Assembly: GCF_003050925.1 (NCBI RefSeq)
Contig: NZ_QAOV01000004.1
Span: 124,001 to 188,000 of the forward strand
Reading direction: 5' to 3'
Length of the DNA stretch: 64,000 bases
Source: Pseudomonas sp. GV085
Lineage (GTDB): Bacteria; Pseudomonadota; Gammaproteobacteria; Pseudomonadales; Pseudomonadaceae
Part shown: positions 47,503-56,640 of the stretch, one piece after another
Layout of the letters: each line of letters opens with the position of its first letter
Numbering within the stretch: position 1 is the stretch's first letter
Made by a program: the position numbers and the translations under genes
The notes under the pieces: generated by a model
Told to the model about the DNA's origin: nothing
Database searches by the model: none
What the model saw: only the letters and a program-made list of their open reading frames with translations

Positions 47503-48654
47503 TTAACGACCGCCCATGATTGCGATGTAATCCTGGGTCCAGCGGCTGTACGGCACGAACTTGCCGCCTTCAGCCTGCGGGGTTTTCCAGAAGGCGATCT
47601 TGTCGAACTGATCGAAACCGTTGGTCTTGCAGCCTTCGGCGCCGAGCAGTTCACTGCCCTGGCACGCCGCCGGAACCGCTGGCAGCGAGCCGAACCACGC
47701 CGCTACGTCGCCCTGGACTTTCGGTTGCAGCGACCAGTCCATCCACTTGTAGGCGCAGTTCGGGTGCTTGGCCTCGGCATGCATCATGGTGGTGTCGGCC
47801 CAACCGGTGGCGCCTTCTTTCGGGATGGTCGAGGCGATCGGCTGCTTCTCGTTCATCAGGCCGTTGACCTGATACGGCCACGCGCCGGAGGCGACCACGC
47901 CTTCGTTCTTGAAGTCGCTCATCTGTACCGTGGTGTCGTGCCAGTAGCGGTGTATCAACGGCTGCTGGGCGCGCAGCAGGTCGAGCACGGCTTTGTACTG
48001 GGCCTCGGTCAGTTCGTAGGGGTTCTGGATACCCAGTTCCGGCTTGGCGGTCTTCAGGTACAGCGCCGCGTCGGCGATGTAGATCGGGCCGTCATAGGCC
48101 TGCACGCGGCCCTTGTTCGGCTTGCCGTCCGGCAGGTCTTGCGCATTGAACAGCACGCCCCAGCTGGTGGGCGCGGTCTTGAATACGTTGGTGTTGTACA
48201 TCAACACGTTCGGGCCCCACTGATACGGGGCGCCGTAGGTCTGCTTGTTGACCACGTACCAGGGGCCATCCTTGAGGCGCGGGTCGAGGTTTTTCCAGTT
48301 CGGGATCAACGCGGTGTTGATCGGCTGCACACGCTTGCCGACGATCAGGCGCAGGGAGGCATCTCCGGACGCCGTCACCAGGTCGTAACCGCCCTTGGCC
48401 ATCAGGCTGACCATTTCATCGGAGGTGGCGGCGGTCTTGACGTTGACCTTGCAGCCGGTTTCCTTCTCGAAACCGGTGACCCAGTCGTAGGCCTTGTCGC
48501 TCTCGCCACGTTCGATGTAGCCAGGCCAGGCCACAATATCCAGTTGGCCTTCGCCCGCCCCGACAGCTTTGAGCGGCTCGGCGGCCTGGACGCTGGCGCT
48601 GGCGAGCAGTGCGGTGGTGATTGCACTGAACAGTGCGGTCTTGTGCACGAACAT
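47503..48654 (-). CDS. Polyamine-type periplasmic binding protein (YdcS-like)
   Basis: A 383-residue solute-binding protein with a signal peptide ending SASVQAAEP. The mature start (GEGQLDIVAWPGYIERGESD) and the later ACQGSELLGAEGCKTNGFDQ resemble YdcS/PotD-like proteins of putative putrescine importers. ATG 48654 has GAGGGA upstream; the frame to 48813 includes a REP pair and is not used. It is the first gene of a ydcSTUVW-like set read leftwards to 44348 and perhaps to the APC permease. Confidence 0.9.
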   Translation of the reverse strand: MFVHKTALFSAITTALLASASVQAAEPLKAVGAGEGQLDIVAWPGYIERGESDKAYDWVTGFEKETGCKVNVKTAATSDEMVSLMAKGGYDLVTASGDASLRLIVGKRVQPINTALIPNWKNLDPRLKDGPWYVVNKQTYGAPYQWGPNVLMYNTNVFKTAPTSWGVLFNAQDLPDGKPNKGRVQAYDGPIYIADAALYLKTAKPELGIQNPYELTEAQYKAVLDLLRAQQPLIHRYWHDTTVQMSDFKNEGVVASGAWPYQVNGLMNEKQPIASTIPKEGATGWADTTMMHAEAKHPNCAYKWMDWSLQPKVQGDVAAWFGSLPAVPAACQGSELLGAEGCKTNGFDQFDKIAFWKTPQAEGGKFVPYSRWTQDYIAIMGGR

Positions 48655-48725
48655 GGGAATTCCCTCTTCTTTAATTATGGTCGGGGCAGTTTTTGAACGT
48701 GGTTTCAACGTTGTAAACACAGTCC

Positions 48726-48781
48726 TGTAGGAGCCGTGCGGTGCCTTCACTGGCGCCTTCGCTGGCAAGCCAGCTCCTACA
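48726..48781. repeat. REP pair (GAGCTGGCTTGCCAGC-like), diverged
   Basis: TGTAGGAGCCGTGCGGTGCC and its imperfect complement GGCAAGCCAGCTCCTACA border a 56-base element upstream of the binding-protein gene. One arm is diverged. Confidence 0.75.
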
Positions 48782-48847
48782 AGGGGCACGGTGTTGTGAC
48801 GTTTCAACATCAATGCCTTTACGGCTAATTGTTAGCGTAGTGCTCTT

Positions 48848-50347
48848 TTATAAATGCTCGCCATGGCGGGCCATGATGTGCCGCACCACGCTGTAGTCCT
48901 GAAGCGAATCGCTGGACAGGTCCTTGCCATAGCCCGAGCGCTTCAGGCCGCCATGGGGCATTTCGCTGACCAGCATGAAATGGCTGTTGATCCAGGTGCA
49001 GCCGTACTGCAAGCGCGCCGCGACCTGCATGGCCTTGTCGAGGTTCTGGGTCCAGACCGACGAAGCCAGGCCGTATTCCGAATCGTTGGCCCAGTCCACC
49101 GCTTGTTCCAGCTCATCGAAGCGAGTCACGGTAACTACCGGCCCGAACACCTCGCGCTGGACGATTTCATCGCCTTGTCTGCAGCCGGCCAACAGGGTCG
49201 GCTGGTAATAGAATCCGGCGCCGGAATGCACGGCTGCGCCGGTCACCCGCTCGATGTGCTGCTGGCCGAGTGCGCGCTCGACAAAACTGGCCACGCGGTC
49301 GCGCTGGCGGGTGCTGATCAGCGGGCCGATTTCGTTGTCGGCGTCGCGTTTGCCGGCGAAGCGCAGGCTGCTGACGGCCGCGCCGAGCTCGGCCACCAAA
49401 CGGTCATGAATCCCGGCCTGGGCGTAAATCCGGCAAGCGGCGGTGCAATCCTGGCCAGCGTTGTAATAGCCGTAAGTGCGCACGCCTTCGACCACGGCCT
49501 GAATGTCGGCATCGTTGCAGACGATCACCGGGGCCTTGCCGCCGAGTTCGAGGTGGGTGCGTTTGAGGGTTTTGGCGGCGGCTTGAAGAATTTTCTGGCC
49601 AGTGACGATATCGCCGGTCAGCGACACCATGCGCACTTTAGGGTGGCTCACCAGGTGGCTGCCGACGCCTTCACCACCACCACAAACGATGTTGATCACA
49701 CCCCGTGGCAGGATCTCGGCCAGCGCTGGCGCCAGGGCCAGGATCGACAGCGGCGTGTGTTCCGACGGCTTGAACACCAGGGTGTTGCCGGCGGCGAGGG
49801 CCGGGGCGATTTTCCACGCGGCCATCATGATCGGGTAGTTCCACGGCGCAATCGACGCCACGACCCCGATAGGATCGCGACGGACCATGCTGGTGTAGCC
49901 CGGCAGGTATTCGCCGCTGAGCTGGCCGGTCTGGCAACGCACGGCACCGGCGAAGAAGCGGAAAACGTCGACCGTGGCATTCAGGTCATCCTGACGGGCC
50001 AGGTGCAACGGTTTGCCGCAGTTCATGGATTCGAGGCGGGCCAGCAGGTCGGCGTTTTTTTCGATGGAGTTGGCGATTTCCAGCAGCAGGTTCGAGCGTT
50101 GCTGTGGCGTGGTGCGCGACCACCCGGCAAAGGCTCGGTGGGCAGCGAGGATGGCGGCTTCGACTTGCTCGGTGCTGGCTTCGGCGATCCGGGTCAGGAC
50201 TTCCCCGGTGGCAGGGTTGAGAATCGGCTCGACGCAGCCTTGACCGGCGACTAATTCACCATCGATCAATAATGCGGTGAACAACGGGGTCTGCGCGCCA
50301 GCCATTTTTCGTGTTCTCGTTCTTTGTGTGGCTTGTTGTGTAGACAT
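48848..50347 (-). CDS. Second gamma-aminobutyraldehyde-type dehydrogenase
   Basis: A 499-residue paralogue of the 42924 dehydrogenase. It shares [18 protein letters not shown] with the catalytic Cys, [11 protein letters not shown] with the catalytic Glu, and the ending [16 protein letters not shown]. It has a longer, basic N-terminus (QRTRTRK). ATG 50347 has AGGGAG upstream. It follows the LysR gene on the same strand and precedes the transporter operon, so the two dehydrogenases bracket the uptake system. They may handle different amino-aldehydes. Confidence 0.87.
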   Translation of the reverse strand: MSTQQATQRTRTRKMAGAQTPLFTALLIDGELVAGQGCVEPILNPATGEVLTRIAEASTEQVEAAILAAHRAFAGWSRTTPQQRSNLLLEIANSIEKNADLLARLESMNCGKPLHLARQDDLNATVDVFRFFAGAVRCQTGQLSGEYLPGYTSMVRRDPIGVVASIAPWNYPIMMAAWKIAPALAAGNTLVFKPSEHTPLSILALAPALAEILPRGVINIVCGGGEGVGSHLVSHPKVRMVSLTGDIVTGQKILQAAAKTLKRTHLELGGKAPVIVCNDADIQAVVEGVRTYGYYNAGQDCTAACRIYAQAGIHDRLVAELGAAVSSLRFAGKRDADNEIGPLISTRQRDRVASFVERALGQQHIERVTGAAVHSGAGFYYQPTLLAGCRQGDEIVQREVFGPVVTVTRFDELEQAVDWANDSEYGLASSVWTQNLDKAMQVAARLQYGCTWINSHFMLVSEMPHGGLKRSGYGKDLSSDSLQDYSVVRHIMARHGEHL

Positions 50348-50452
50348 GGCAGCGCTCCCTGTGACTGGGGCCCGGCCGTCTTTATTGGATGCAACAAGAC
50401 TAGAGCGCGGACCCGAGGTCGACAAATTCTAAATACTGAAGGTGGCGTTCGA

Positions 50453-51367
50453 TTAAATAGATGGCTTGCGCCCGCCGTGGGGTTGTTCGCGGGCGACTGT
50501 GAGGAACGGGTCGACCAGCGCCGGCCGCGCGGTGCCGCGACGCCAGGCCAGGCCGACATCCAGGGTCTGGCTGAGGTCGGCAATCGGGCGGGCTTCAATG
50601 ATGTCGCCCTCCAGTGACCACGGGCGATACGTCATGTCGGGCTGGATCGAAACGCCCAGCCCGGCGGCCACCAGGCTGCGCACCGCTTCGGTCGAGGCCG
50701 TGCGCAGGGTGATGCGCGGTTGCAGCGAGGCTGCCGACCACATGCGCTGGGCATTGCGGTCCATTTCATCGACGTTCAGCTGAATCAATGGCTCGAGGGC
50801 CACGTCGGCGAGGTTGATGCTGTCGTGCTCCAGCAGCGGGTGCTGGGCCGGCAGCCATAGACGGTGCGGCGAGTGGGTCAGCACTTCGGTCTGCAGGGCA
50901 TGGCGGTCTTCGAGGTTGGACAGGACCAGCACGCCGACATCGATCTCGCCGCTGACCAGCAAATGCTCGATATACGGGCGTTCGTCCTCCATCACGCGGA
51001 TTTCCACGTTGGGGTAGGCCCGCTGGAAACGGGTGAGCAAATCCGCCAGGTAATAACCGGCGACCAGACTGGTCACTCCGACGATCAACTGCCCGGCGAC
51101 CTGGTCGGTGCTCTGTTGCAGGCTGCGCTTGGCGTTATCCACGGTGGCCAGGATCAAGTGCGCCTGACGCAGGAATTGATGCCCCTGGTGGGTCAGGGTC
51201 ATGCCCTTGGCGTGCCGACTGAACAGGCTGACGCCGATTTCCTCTTCCAGTTGCTGGATCGCCAGGGTCAGGGTCGACTGGGAAATGAACGCGGTTTGCG
51301 CGGCGGCCGAGATCGAGCCGGTCTCGGCCACGGCGATGAAATGACGGATCTGACGCAAGGTCATCAT
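50453..51367 (-). CDS. LysR-family transcriptional regulator
   Basis: A 304-residue LysR regulator with an N-terminal winged helix-turn-helix (GSISAAAQTAFISQSTLTLA, then IQQLEEEIGVSLFSR) and a periplasmic-binding-like inducer domain. Same strand as, and 105 bases before, the second dehydrogenase gene, so it is likely to control the polyamine/GABA block. The inducer is unknown. Confidence 0.88.
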   Translation of the reverse strand: MMTLRQIRHFIAVAETGSISAAAQTAFISQSTLTLAIQQLEEEIGVSLFSRHAKGMTLTHQGHQFLRQAHLILATVDNAKRSLQQSTDQVAGQLIVGVTSLVAGYYLADLLTRFQRAYPNVEIRVMEDERPYIEHLLVSGEIDVGVLVLSNLEDRHALQTEVLTHSPHRLWLPAQHPLLEHDSINLADVALEPLIQLNVDEMDRNAQRMWSAASLQPRITLRTASTEAVRSLVAAGLGVSIQPDMTYRPWSLEGDIIEARPIADLSQTLDVGLAWRRGTARPALVDPFLTVAREQPHGGRKPSI

Positions 51368-51561
51368 GGGAAAGCACCCGGTGGGCTGTTTTTATCGATT
51401 GGCCAGAGTGTATATCTTTTTTTCTGATGGGCCGGGCCAGGCGGCAATGCGCGGATCGAGGCAATGCAACATCTGGAAGCACTCTCGCCCCCGGGGCGTG
51501 GGCACTTTCATTTTAGGCTGGTGGCCTTGGTTTCAGGTTAAACGTCTTGTGGAGGTGGCAA

Positions 51562-52254
51562 ATGAACACCCGTGGATTGCTCGATCAACTACTCAAGTCC
51601 GGCCAGGACCTGTTGCAGAACAAGGCCGGTAGCTCACCGCAAAAGGGCGCGAGCGGTGGCACCGGTGCCCTCGGCGGTTTGCTCAGCGGCGCGAGTGGCG
51701 GGGCATTGGCGGCAGGCGCCATGGGTTTGCTGCTCGGCAGCAAAAAGGCCCGTAAAGTCGGGGGCAAGGTCGCGGTCTACGGCGGTCTCGCCGCGTTGGG
51801 CGTGCTGGCCTATAAAGCCTACGGCAACTGGCAGGCGCAGCAGGGCGTTGCGGCCGGTACGGAGCCGCAAACCCTGAACCGCGTACCGGCCGCGCAAGTG
51901 GAGTCGCACAGTCAGGCGATTCTCAAGGCGCTGGTGGCTGCGGCCAAGGCTGACGGTCATGTCGATGAGCGTGAGCGAGCCTTGATCGAAGGCGAGTTCA
52001 GCCGGCTCGACAGCGACCAGGAACTGCAACGCTGGCTGCACGCCGAGCTCAACAAGCCGCTGGACCCGAGCGATGTCGCCCGCGCCGCCCACTCCCCGGA
52101 AATCGCCGCCGAAATGTACATCGCCAGCGTGATGATGGTGGACGAGGAAAACTTCATGGAGAAGGCCTACCTCGATGAGCTGGCGCGGCAGCTCGAGCTG
52201 GAGCCGGGGTTGAAAGCCGAGCTTGAGAAGCAGGTTCGCCAGGCTTCCCGGTAA
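51562..52254 (+). CDS. TerB/DUF533 family protein (YebE-like)
   Basis: A 230-residue protein with a glycine-rich linker (GASGGTGALGGLLSGASGG), a hydrophobic segment (about 75-95) and a C-terminal TerB-like helical domain (about 112-225) with acidic positions AKADGHVDERERALIEGEF. This matches the DUF533/YebE inner-membrane family of unknown function. ATG 51562 has GGAGG upstream; the ATG at 51547 does not. Confidence 0.87.
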   Translation: MNTRGLLDQLLKSGQDLLQNKAGSSPQKGASGGTGALGGLLSGASGGALAAGAMGLLLGSKKARKVGGKVAVYGGLAALGVLAYKAYGNWQAQQGVAAGTEPQTLNRVPAAQVESHSQAILKALVAAAKADGHVDERERALIEGEFSRLDSDQELQRWLHAELNKPLDPSDVARAAHSPEIAAEMYIASVMMVDEENFMEKAYLDELARQLELEPGLKAELEKQVRQASR

Positions 52255-52267
52255 GCACATAAATATC

Positions 52268-52293
52268 GTAGGAGCTGGCAAGCCAGCTCCTAC
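52268..52293. repeat. Minimal REP hairpin
   Basis: A near-perfect palindrome, GTAGGAGCTGGC-AA-GCCAGCTCCTAC, with no spacer: a REP pair reduced to one hairpin after the DUF533 gene. It could help end transcription. The rest of 52255-52524 shows no gene and should contain the wspA promoter. Confidence 0.85.
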
Positions 52294-52524
52294 AGGTTTA
52301 CTCGACTCGCCAATCTCGGGATTTGTGTACGACGCTGGTCATTGCAGCCACCCGACACCTCGCACGGCCAATCCACGGTCGGCTTCTGCACTTACGTCAC
52401 TGGCTACTTCTACCCGATCTGATAGAGAGTCCCTGACCCGATCCGGGAAGGGGGGCGTAACCGTCTTATTTATGAAACACCGCCCTCAGCTATACTCCCC
52501 CGCATTTCGTATCAACCCCGAGGA

Positions 52525-54153
52525 ATGACTGTGAAGAACTGGACGTTGCGCCAACGCATTTTGGCGAGCTTTGCGGTAATTATCACCATCATGTTGCTGA
52601 TGGTGGTCGTCTCGTATTCCCGGCTGTTGACGATCGAAAACAGCGAGGCCAGCGTGCGTGAGGACGCTCTGCCAGGGTTGTATTACAGTTCGATGATTCG
52701 TGGCGCGTGGTCCGACAGCTATGTACGCATTCAGGCCATGCTCGGCCTGGAGGAAGGGCAGGGCTTCGATGCCGAGGATGCTGCGAACTTCAAGGGCTTC
52801 GCTGAGCGGTTGAAAGAGCAAATGGAGCTCTACCGTGCAACGATGGGCGACGAAGAAGACAGGGTCGATTTCGCAGCGTTCGAAAAACTTCATGAGGACT
52901 ACCACCGGATTCTGGCCGCGGTGATCGAGTTGCATAAACGCAACCAAAACGCCGAGGCCGTCAAAATGTTCAGCGGTGAACTGACCCCGACCTGGATAGC
53001 AGGTCGAATGAAGATCAATGACATCCTGCATCATAACAAGAGCGTGGCGGACACAGAAATCGCGGCCATTGATGATGCGGTGGTCACCGCCAAAGTCATC
53101 ATGGGCATTTCCCTGGTGATCGCGGTGCTGGCCGCCGCCCTCTGCGGCCTGTTGTTGATGCGCGCCATCATGGCGCCGATGAACCGCATCGTGAAAATCC
53201 TCGAAATCATGCGCACTGGCGACCTCAGCAGCCGCCTGAATCTGGAGCGCAAGGACGAGTTCGGCGCGGTAGAGACCGGCTTCAACGACATGATGACCGA
53301 GCTCACGTCCCTGGTGTCCCAGGCCCAGCGTTCGTCGGTGCAGGTGACCACGTCGGTCACTGAAATTGCCGCCACCTCCAAGCAGCAGCAAGCGACCGCC
53401 ACTGAAACCGCCGCCACCACCACGGAAATCGGTGCGACCTCCCGTGAGATCGCCGCCACTTCCCGGGATCTGGTGCGCACCATGACCGAGGTCTCCACCG
53501 CCGCCGATCAGGCTTCCGTGGCCGCCGGCTCCGGGCAACAGGGCCTGGCGCGCATGGAGGAAACCATGCACTCGGTGATGGGCGCGGCCGATCTGGTCAA
53601 CGCCAAACTGGCGATCCTCAACGAGAAGGCCGGCAACATCAATCAGGTGGTGGTGACCATCGTCAAGGTCGCCGACCAGACCAACCTGTTGTCGCTCAAC
53701 GCCGCCATCGAAGCCGAGAAGGCCGGTGAGTACGGGCGCGGGTTTGCCGTGGTCGCCACCGAAGTGCGGCGCCTGGCGGACCAGACGGCGGTGGCCACTT
53801 ACGACATCGAACAAATGGTGCGCGAGATCCAGTCGGCGGTATCGGCCGGGGTCATGGGCATGGACAAGTTCTCCGAGGAAGTGCGTCGCGGCATGTCCGA
53901 GGTGCAGCAGGTCGGCGAGCAGTTGTCGCAGATCATCCATCAGGTTCAGGCGCTGGCGCCGCGGGTGCTGATGGTCAACGAAGGCATGCAGGCCCAGGCT
54001 ACCGGCGCCGAGCAGATCAACCATGCGCTGGTGCAGTTGGGCGATGCCAGCAGCCAGACCGTCGAGTCTCTGCGTCAGGCCAGTTTCGCCATCGATGAGC
54101 TGAGCCAGGTGGCCGTCGGGCTGCGCAGCGGCGTTTCGCGATTCAAAGTCTGA
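52525..54153 (+). CDS. wspA: Wsp surface-sensing chemoreceptor
   Basis: A 542-residue membrane-bound methyl-accepting receptor: TM1 (about 12-31), a ~155-residue four-helix periplasmic domain, TM2 (about 193-213), HAMP, and a long signalling hairpin with the conserved tip EAEKAGEYGRGFAVVATEVR. In Pseudomonas, WspA senses surface contact and drives WspE to phosphorylate WspR. It opens the complete wspABCDEFR order, and its stop overlaps the wspB start by one base (TGATG). Confidence 0.95.
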   Translation: MTVKNWTLRQRILASFAVIITIMLLMVVVSYSRLLTIENSEASVREDALPGLYYSSMIRGAWSDSYVRIQAMLGLEEGQGFDAEDAANFKGFAERLKEQMELYRATMGDEEDRVDFAAFEKLHEDYHRILAAVIELHKRNQNAEAVKMFSGELTPTWIAGRMKINDILHHNKSVADTEIAAIDDAVVTAKVIMGISLVIAVLAAALCGLLLMRAIMAPMNRIVKILEIMRTGDLSSRLNLERKDEFGAVETGFNDMMTELTSLVSQAQRSSVQVTTSVTEIAATSKQQQATATETAATTTEIGATSREIAATSRDLVRTMTEVSTAADQASVAAGSGQQGLARMEETMHSVMGAADLVNAKLAILNEKAGNINQVVVTIVKVADQTNLLSLNAAIEAEKAGEYGRGFAVVATEVRRLADQTAVATYDIEQMVREIQSAVSAGVMGMDKFSEEVRRGMSEVQQVGEQLSQIIHQVQALAPRVLMVNEGMQAQATGAEQINHALVQLGDASSQTVESLRQASFAIDELSQVAVGLRSGVSRFKV

Positions 54154-54689
54154 TGAGCGAAATCACGGCCAAACGCTCTGCCGTGAAACGGGCGCTGCAT
54201 GCATTGTTTCTGGTGTTCCGCATCGGCAGCGAGCGCTATGCGTTGCAAGCCGTCGAGGTGGCGGAAGTGCTGCCGCGCCTGCCCTTGAAGCCCATTCCCC
54301 ATGTCCCCGCCTGGGTCGCCGGGGTGTTCGCCTATCGGGGCGCCGTGGTGCCGGTGATCGACTTGAGCGCACTGACGTTCGGTACGCCTGCACAGGCCCG
54401 TACCAGCACGCGACTGGTGCTGGTCAACTATCGCCCGGATGAAACTACCGAAGCACAGTTGCTCGGATTGATTCTGGAACAGGCGACCGACACCTTGCGC
54501 TGCGATCCAGCGGATTTTCAGCCCTACGGCCTGGAAAATCGGCACGCGCCTTACCTGGGGCCGGTGCGCAAGGACGAGCAGGGCTTGCTGCAATGGGTAC
54601 GGGTCAGCGATCTACTGGACGAACAGGTCCGCGCCTTGCTGTTTCCCTCGCCGCCACTGGATCCGGCACTGCTGGAGGAGCGGTCATGA
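54153..54689 (+). CDS. wspB: CheW-like coupling protein WspB
   Basis: A 178-residue CheW-domain protein (FRIGSERYALQAVEVAEVLP; VAGVFAYRGAVVPVIDLSAL) that links WspA to WspE. Coupled to wspA by TGATG and to wspC by ATGA (54686-54689). Confidence 0.93.
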   Translation: MSEITAKRSAVKRALHALFLVFRIGSERYALQAVEVAEVLPRLPLKPIPHVPAWVAGVFAYRGAVVPVIDLSALTFGTPAQARTSTRLVLVNYRPDETTEAQLLGLILEQATDTLRCDPADFQPYGLENRHAPYLGPVRKDEQGLLQWVRVSDLLDEQVRALLFPSPPLDPALLEERS

Positions 54690-55963
54690 GCAGCGATCAG
54701 CGCTTTTTCGACTTCCTCAAAGAGCGTATCGGACTCGACGTGACCTCGGTGGGTCCGGCAATCATCGAACGAGCGGTACGCCAGCGCAGCATTGCGGCGC
54801 AAGCACCCTCGGCCGATGAATACTGGCGCATCTTGCAGGACTCGCGGGACGAACAGCAGGCGTTGATCGAAGCGGTGATCGTTCCGGAAACCTGGTTCTT
54901 CCGTTATCCGGAATCCTTCGCCACCCTGGCGAAGCTGGCGAGCAAACGTCTGGCCGAGATCAATAACTTGCGCGCACTGCGGATTCTCAGTCTGCCGTGC
55001 TCTACCGGTGAAGAACCCTATTCCATCGCCATGGCGTTGCTCGATGCCGGGCTCAAGCCACACCAGTTCAAGGTCGACGGCATGGACGTCAGCCCATTGT
55101 CAGTGGAAAAAGCCCGGCGGGCTTTGTATGGCAAGAACTCCTTTCGGGGTGATGACATTGCGTTTCGCGACCGTCATTTCATCGATGAAGGCGAGAGCTA
55201 TCGCCTCGATCAGAGGGTGCTTGAGCAAGTGCGTTTGCAGGTCGGCAATCTGCTGGATCCGGCCTTGCTGGCCGGTGAGCCGCCATTCGATTTCGTGTTT
55301 TGTCGCAACCTGCTGATCTATTTCGACCAGCCGACCCAGAAGCAAGTCTTCGAAGTGCTCAAGCGCCTGACCCACGTTGACGGCGTGCTGTTTATCGGTC
55401 CGGCCGAAGGCGGTCTGCTGGGGCGTTTGGGAATGCGCTCGATCGGTATCGCGCAGTCCTTCGCGTTCAGTCGACAGGGGACGCCGGACCCTGATCCCTT
55501 GCCGGCATTCGTTCCAGCGCCATTGCCAGTGCTGCAACCGTTGCGCAATCCATCGCCTGTGCCAATGCCAGTGCGCAGCCGTCCATTCGCCAGTGTTGTG
55601 CCGCTGGCTTCTGCGCCGAAAACGTCTGGCACCGATACGGCCGTGCTGCTGGCGAACATCGCCGCGCAGGCCAATGCAGGCAAAAGTGCCGAGGCGAGGG
55701 CTGCTTGTGAAAGCTATTTGCGCAGTCATGAGCCGGTAGCCCAGGTGTTCTATTGGCTGGGACTGCTCAGCGATGTAGCCGGAAACGTCCTCGAAGCCCA
55801 GGGCTTTTATCGCAAGGCGTTGTACCTCGAACCGCAACATCCCGAAGCGTTGATGCACCTGGCTGCATTGCTGCAGGCCCAGGGCGACGTGGCGGGAGCC
55901 AGGCGATTGCAGGTACGTGCCGCCCGTAGCGCACGCACCACCGACAGTGAGCGTAAACGATGA
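54686..55963 (+). CDS. wspC: CheR-type methyltransferase WspC with C-terminal TPR
   Basis: A 425-residue S-adenosylmethionine-dependent receptor methyltransferase. The CheR domain includes ETWFFRYPESF, SLPCSTGEEPYSIAMAL and DFVFCRNLLIYF. A proline-rich linker (about 272-305) leads to tetratricopeptide repeats (VFYWLGLLSDVAGNVLEAQG). It methylates WspA and opposes WspF. ATG 54686 is set by GGAGGAG and the overlap with wspB. Overlaps wspD by 4 bases. Confidence 0.94.
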   Translation: MSSDQRFFDFLKERIGLDVTSVGPAIIERAVRQRSIAAQAPSADEYWRILQDSRDEQQALIEAVIVPETWFFRYPESFATLAKLASKRLAEINNLRALRILSLPCSTGEEPYSIAMALLDAGLKPHQFKVDGMDVSPLSVEKARRALYGKNSFRGDDIAFRDRHFIDEGESYRLDQRVLEQVRLQVGNLLDPALLAGEPPFDFVFCRNLLIYFDQPTQKQVFEVLKRLTHVDGVLFIGPAEGGLLGRLGMRSIGIAQSFAFSRQGTPDPDPLPAFVPAPLPVLQPLRNPSPVPMPVRSRPFASVVPLASAPKTSGTDTAVLLANIAAQANAGKSAEARAACESYLRSHEPVAQVFYWLGLLSDVAGNVLEAQGFYRKALYLEPQHPEALMHLAALLQAQGDVAGARRLQVRAARSARTTDSERKR

Positions 55964-56640
55964 TCGCCTCCGACACCTTTAGCGTCACACGGGATGCCCA
56001 GGCCATCGACGACTGCTGGAACCGCATCGGTATCCACGGTGACAAGTCCTGCCCATTGCTGGTCGAGCATATTCATTGCCGCAATTGTGCGGTGTATTCG
56101 GCGGCCGCCACACGCTTGCTCGATCGCTATGCGTTGCAGCAGGAGGATCGCGGGCCAGTGTCCGTCACGGTCGAGAGCGAGGTGAAAACCCGCTCGTTGT
56201 TGATGTTCCGTCTGGGTGAAGAATGGCTGGGCCTGGTCACGCGCAGTCTGGTCGAGGTGGCGCCGCTGCAGGCGATTCACTCCTTGCCGCACCAGCGCTC
56301 CCGAGCCTTGCTCGGCGTGGCGAATGTGCGCGGCGCGTTGGTCGCCTGCCTGTCACTGGTGGAACTGCTCGGCCTCGACGGCACCAGCAACGTCGCACCC
56401 GGCACGCGGGTCATGCCGCGCATGCTGATCATCGCGGCCCACGGCGGACCAGTGGTGGTGCCGGTGGACGAAGTCGACGGGATTCACGCCATCGACGAGC
56501 ACGTCCTCGATACCGCATCGCGTTCGGGTGCGCAAGCCAGCGCCAAATACACCCGTGGCGTCTTGCAATTCAAAGGTCGCAGCCTGCGTTGGCTGGATGA
56601 AGAACAGCTGCTGTCCGCCGTGACCCGGAGCCTCTCATGA
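55960..56640 (+). CDS. wspD: CheW-like coupling protein WspD
   Basis: A 226-residue second CheW-type adaptor. It has a ~75-residue N-terminal extension with a cysteine pair (HCRNCAVY) before the CheW core (FRLGEEWLGLVTRSLVEVAP; LLGVANVRGALVACLSL). It joins WspA and WspE. Coupled by ATGA overlaps to wspC and wspE. Confidence 0.93.
   Translation: MIASDTFSVTRDAQAIDDCWNRIGIHGDKSCPLLVEHIHCRNCAVYSAAATRLLDRYALQQEDRGPVSVTVESEVKTRSLLMFRLGEEWLGLVTRSLVEVAPLQAIHSLPHQRSRALLGVANVRGALVACLSLVELLGLDGTSNVAPGTRVMPRMLIIAAHGGPVVVPVDEVDGIHAIDEHVLDTASRSGAQASAKYTRGVLQFKGRSLRWLDEEQLLSAVTRSLS

Noticed and set aside
9048..52293. Repeated palindromes as a possible CRISPR array
   Set aside because: The copies are scattered singly between genes, are inverted rather than direct, and have related rather than unique spacers.
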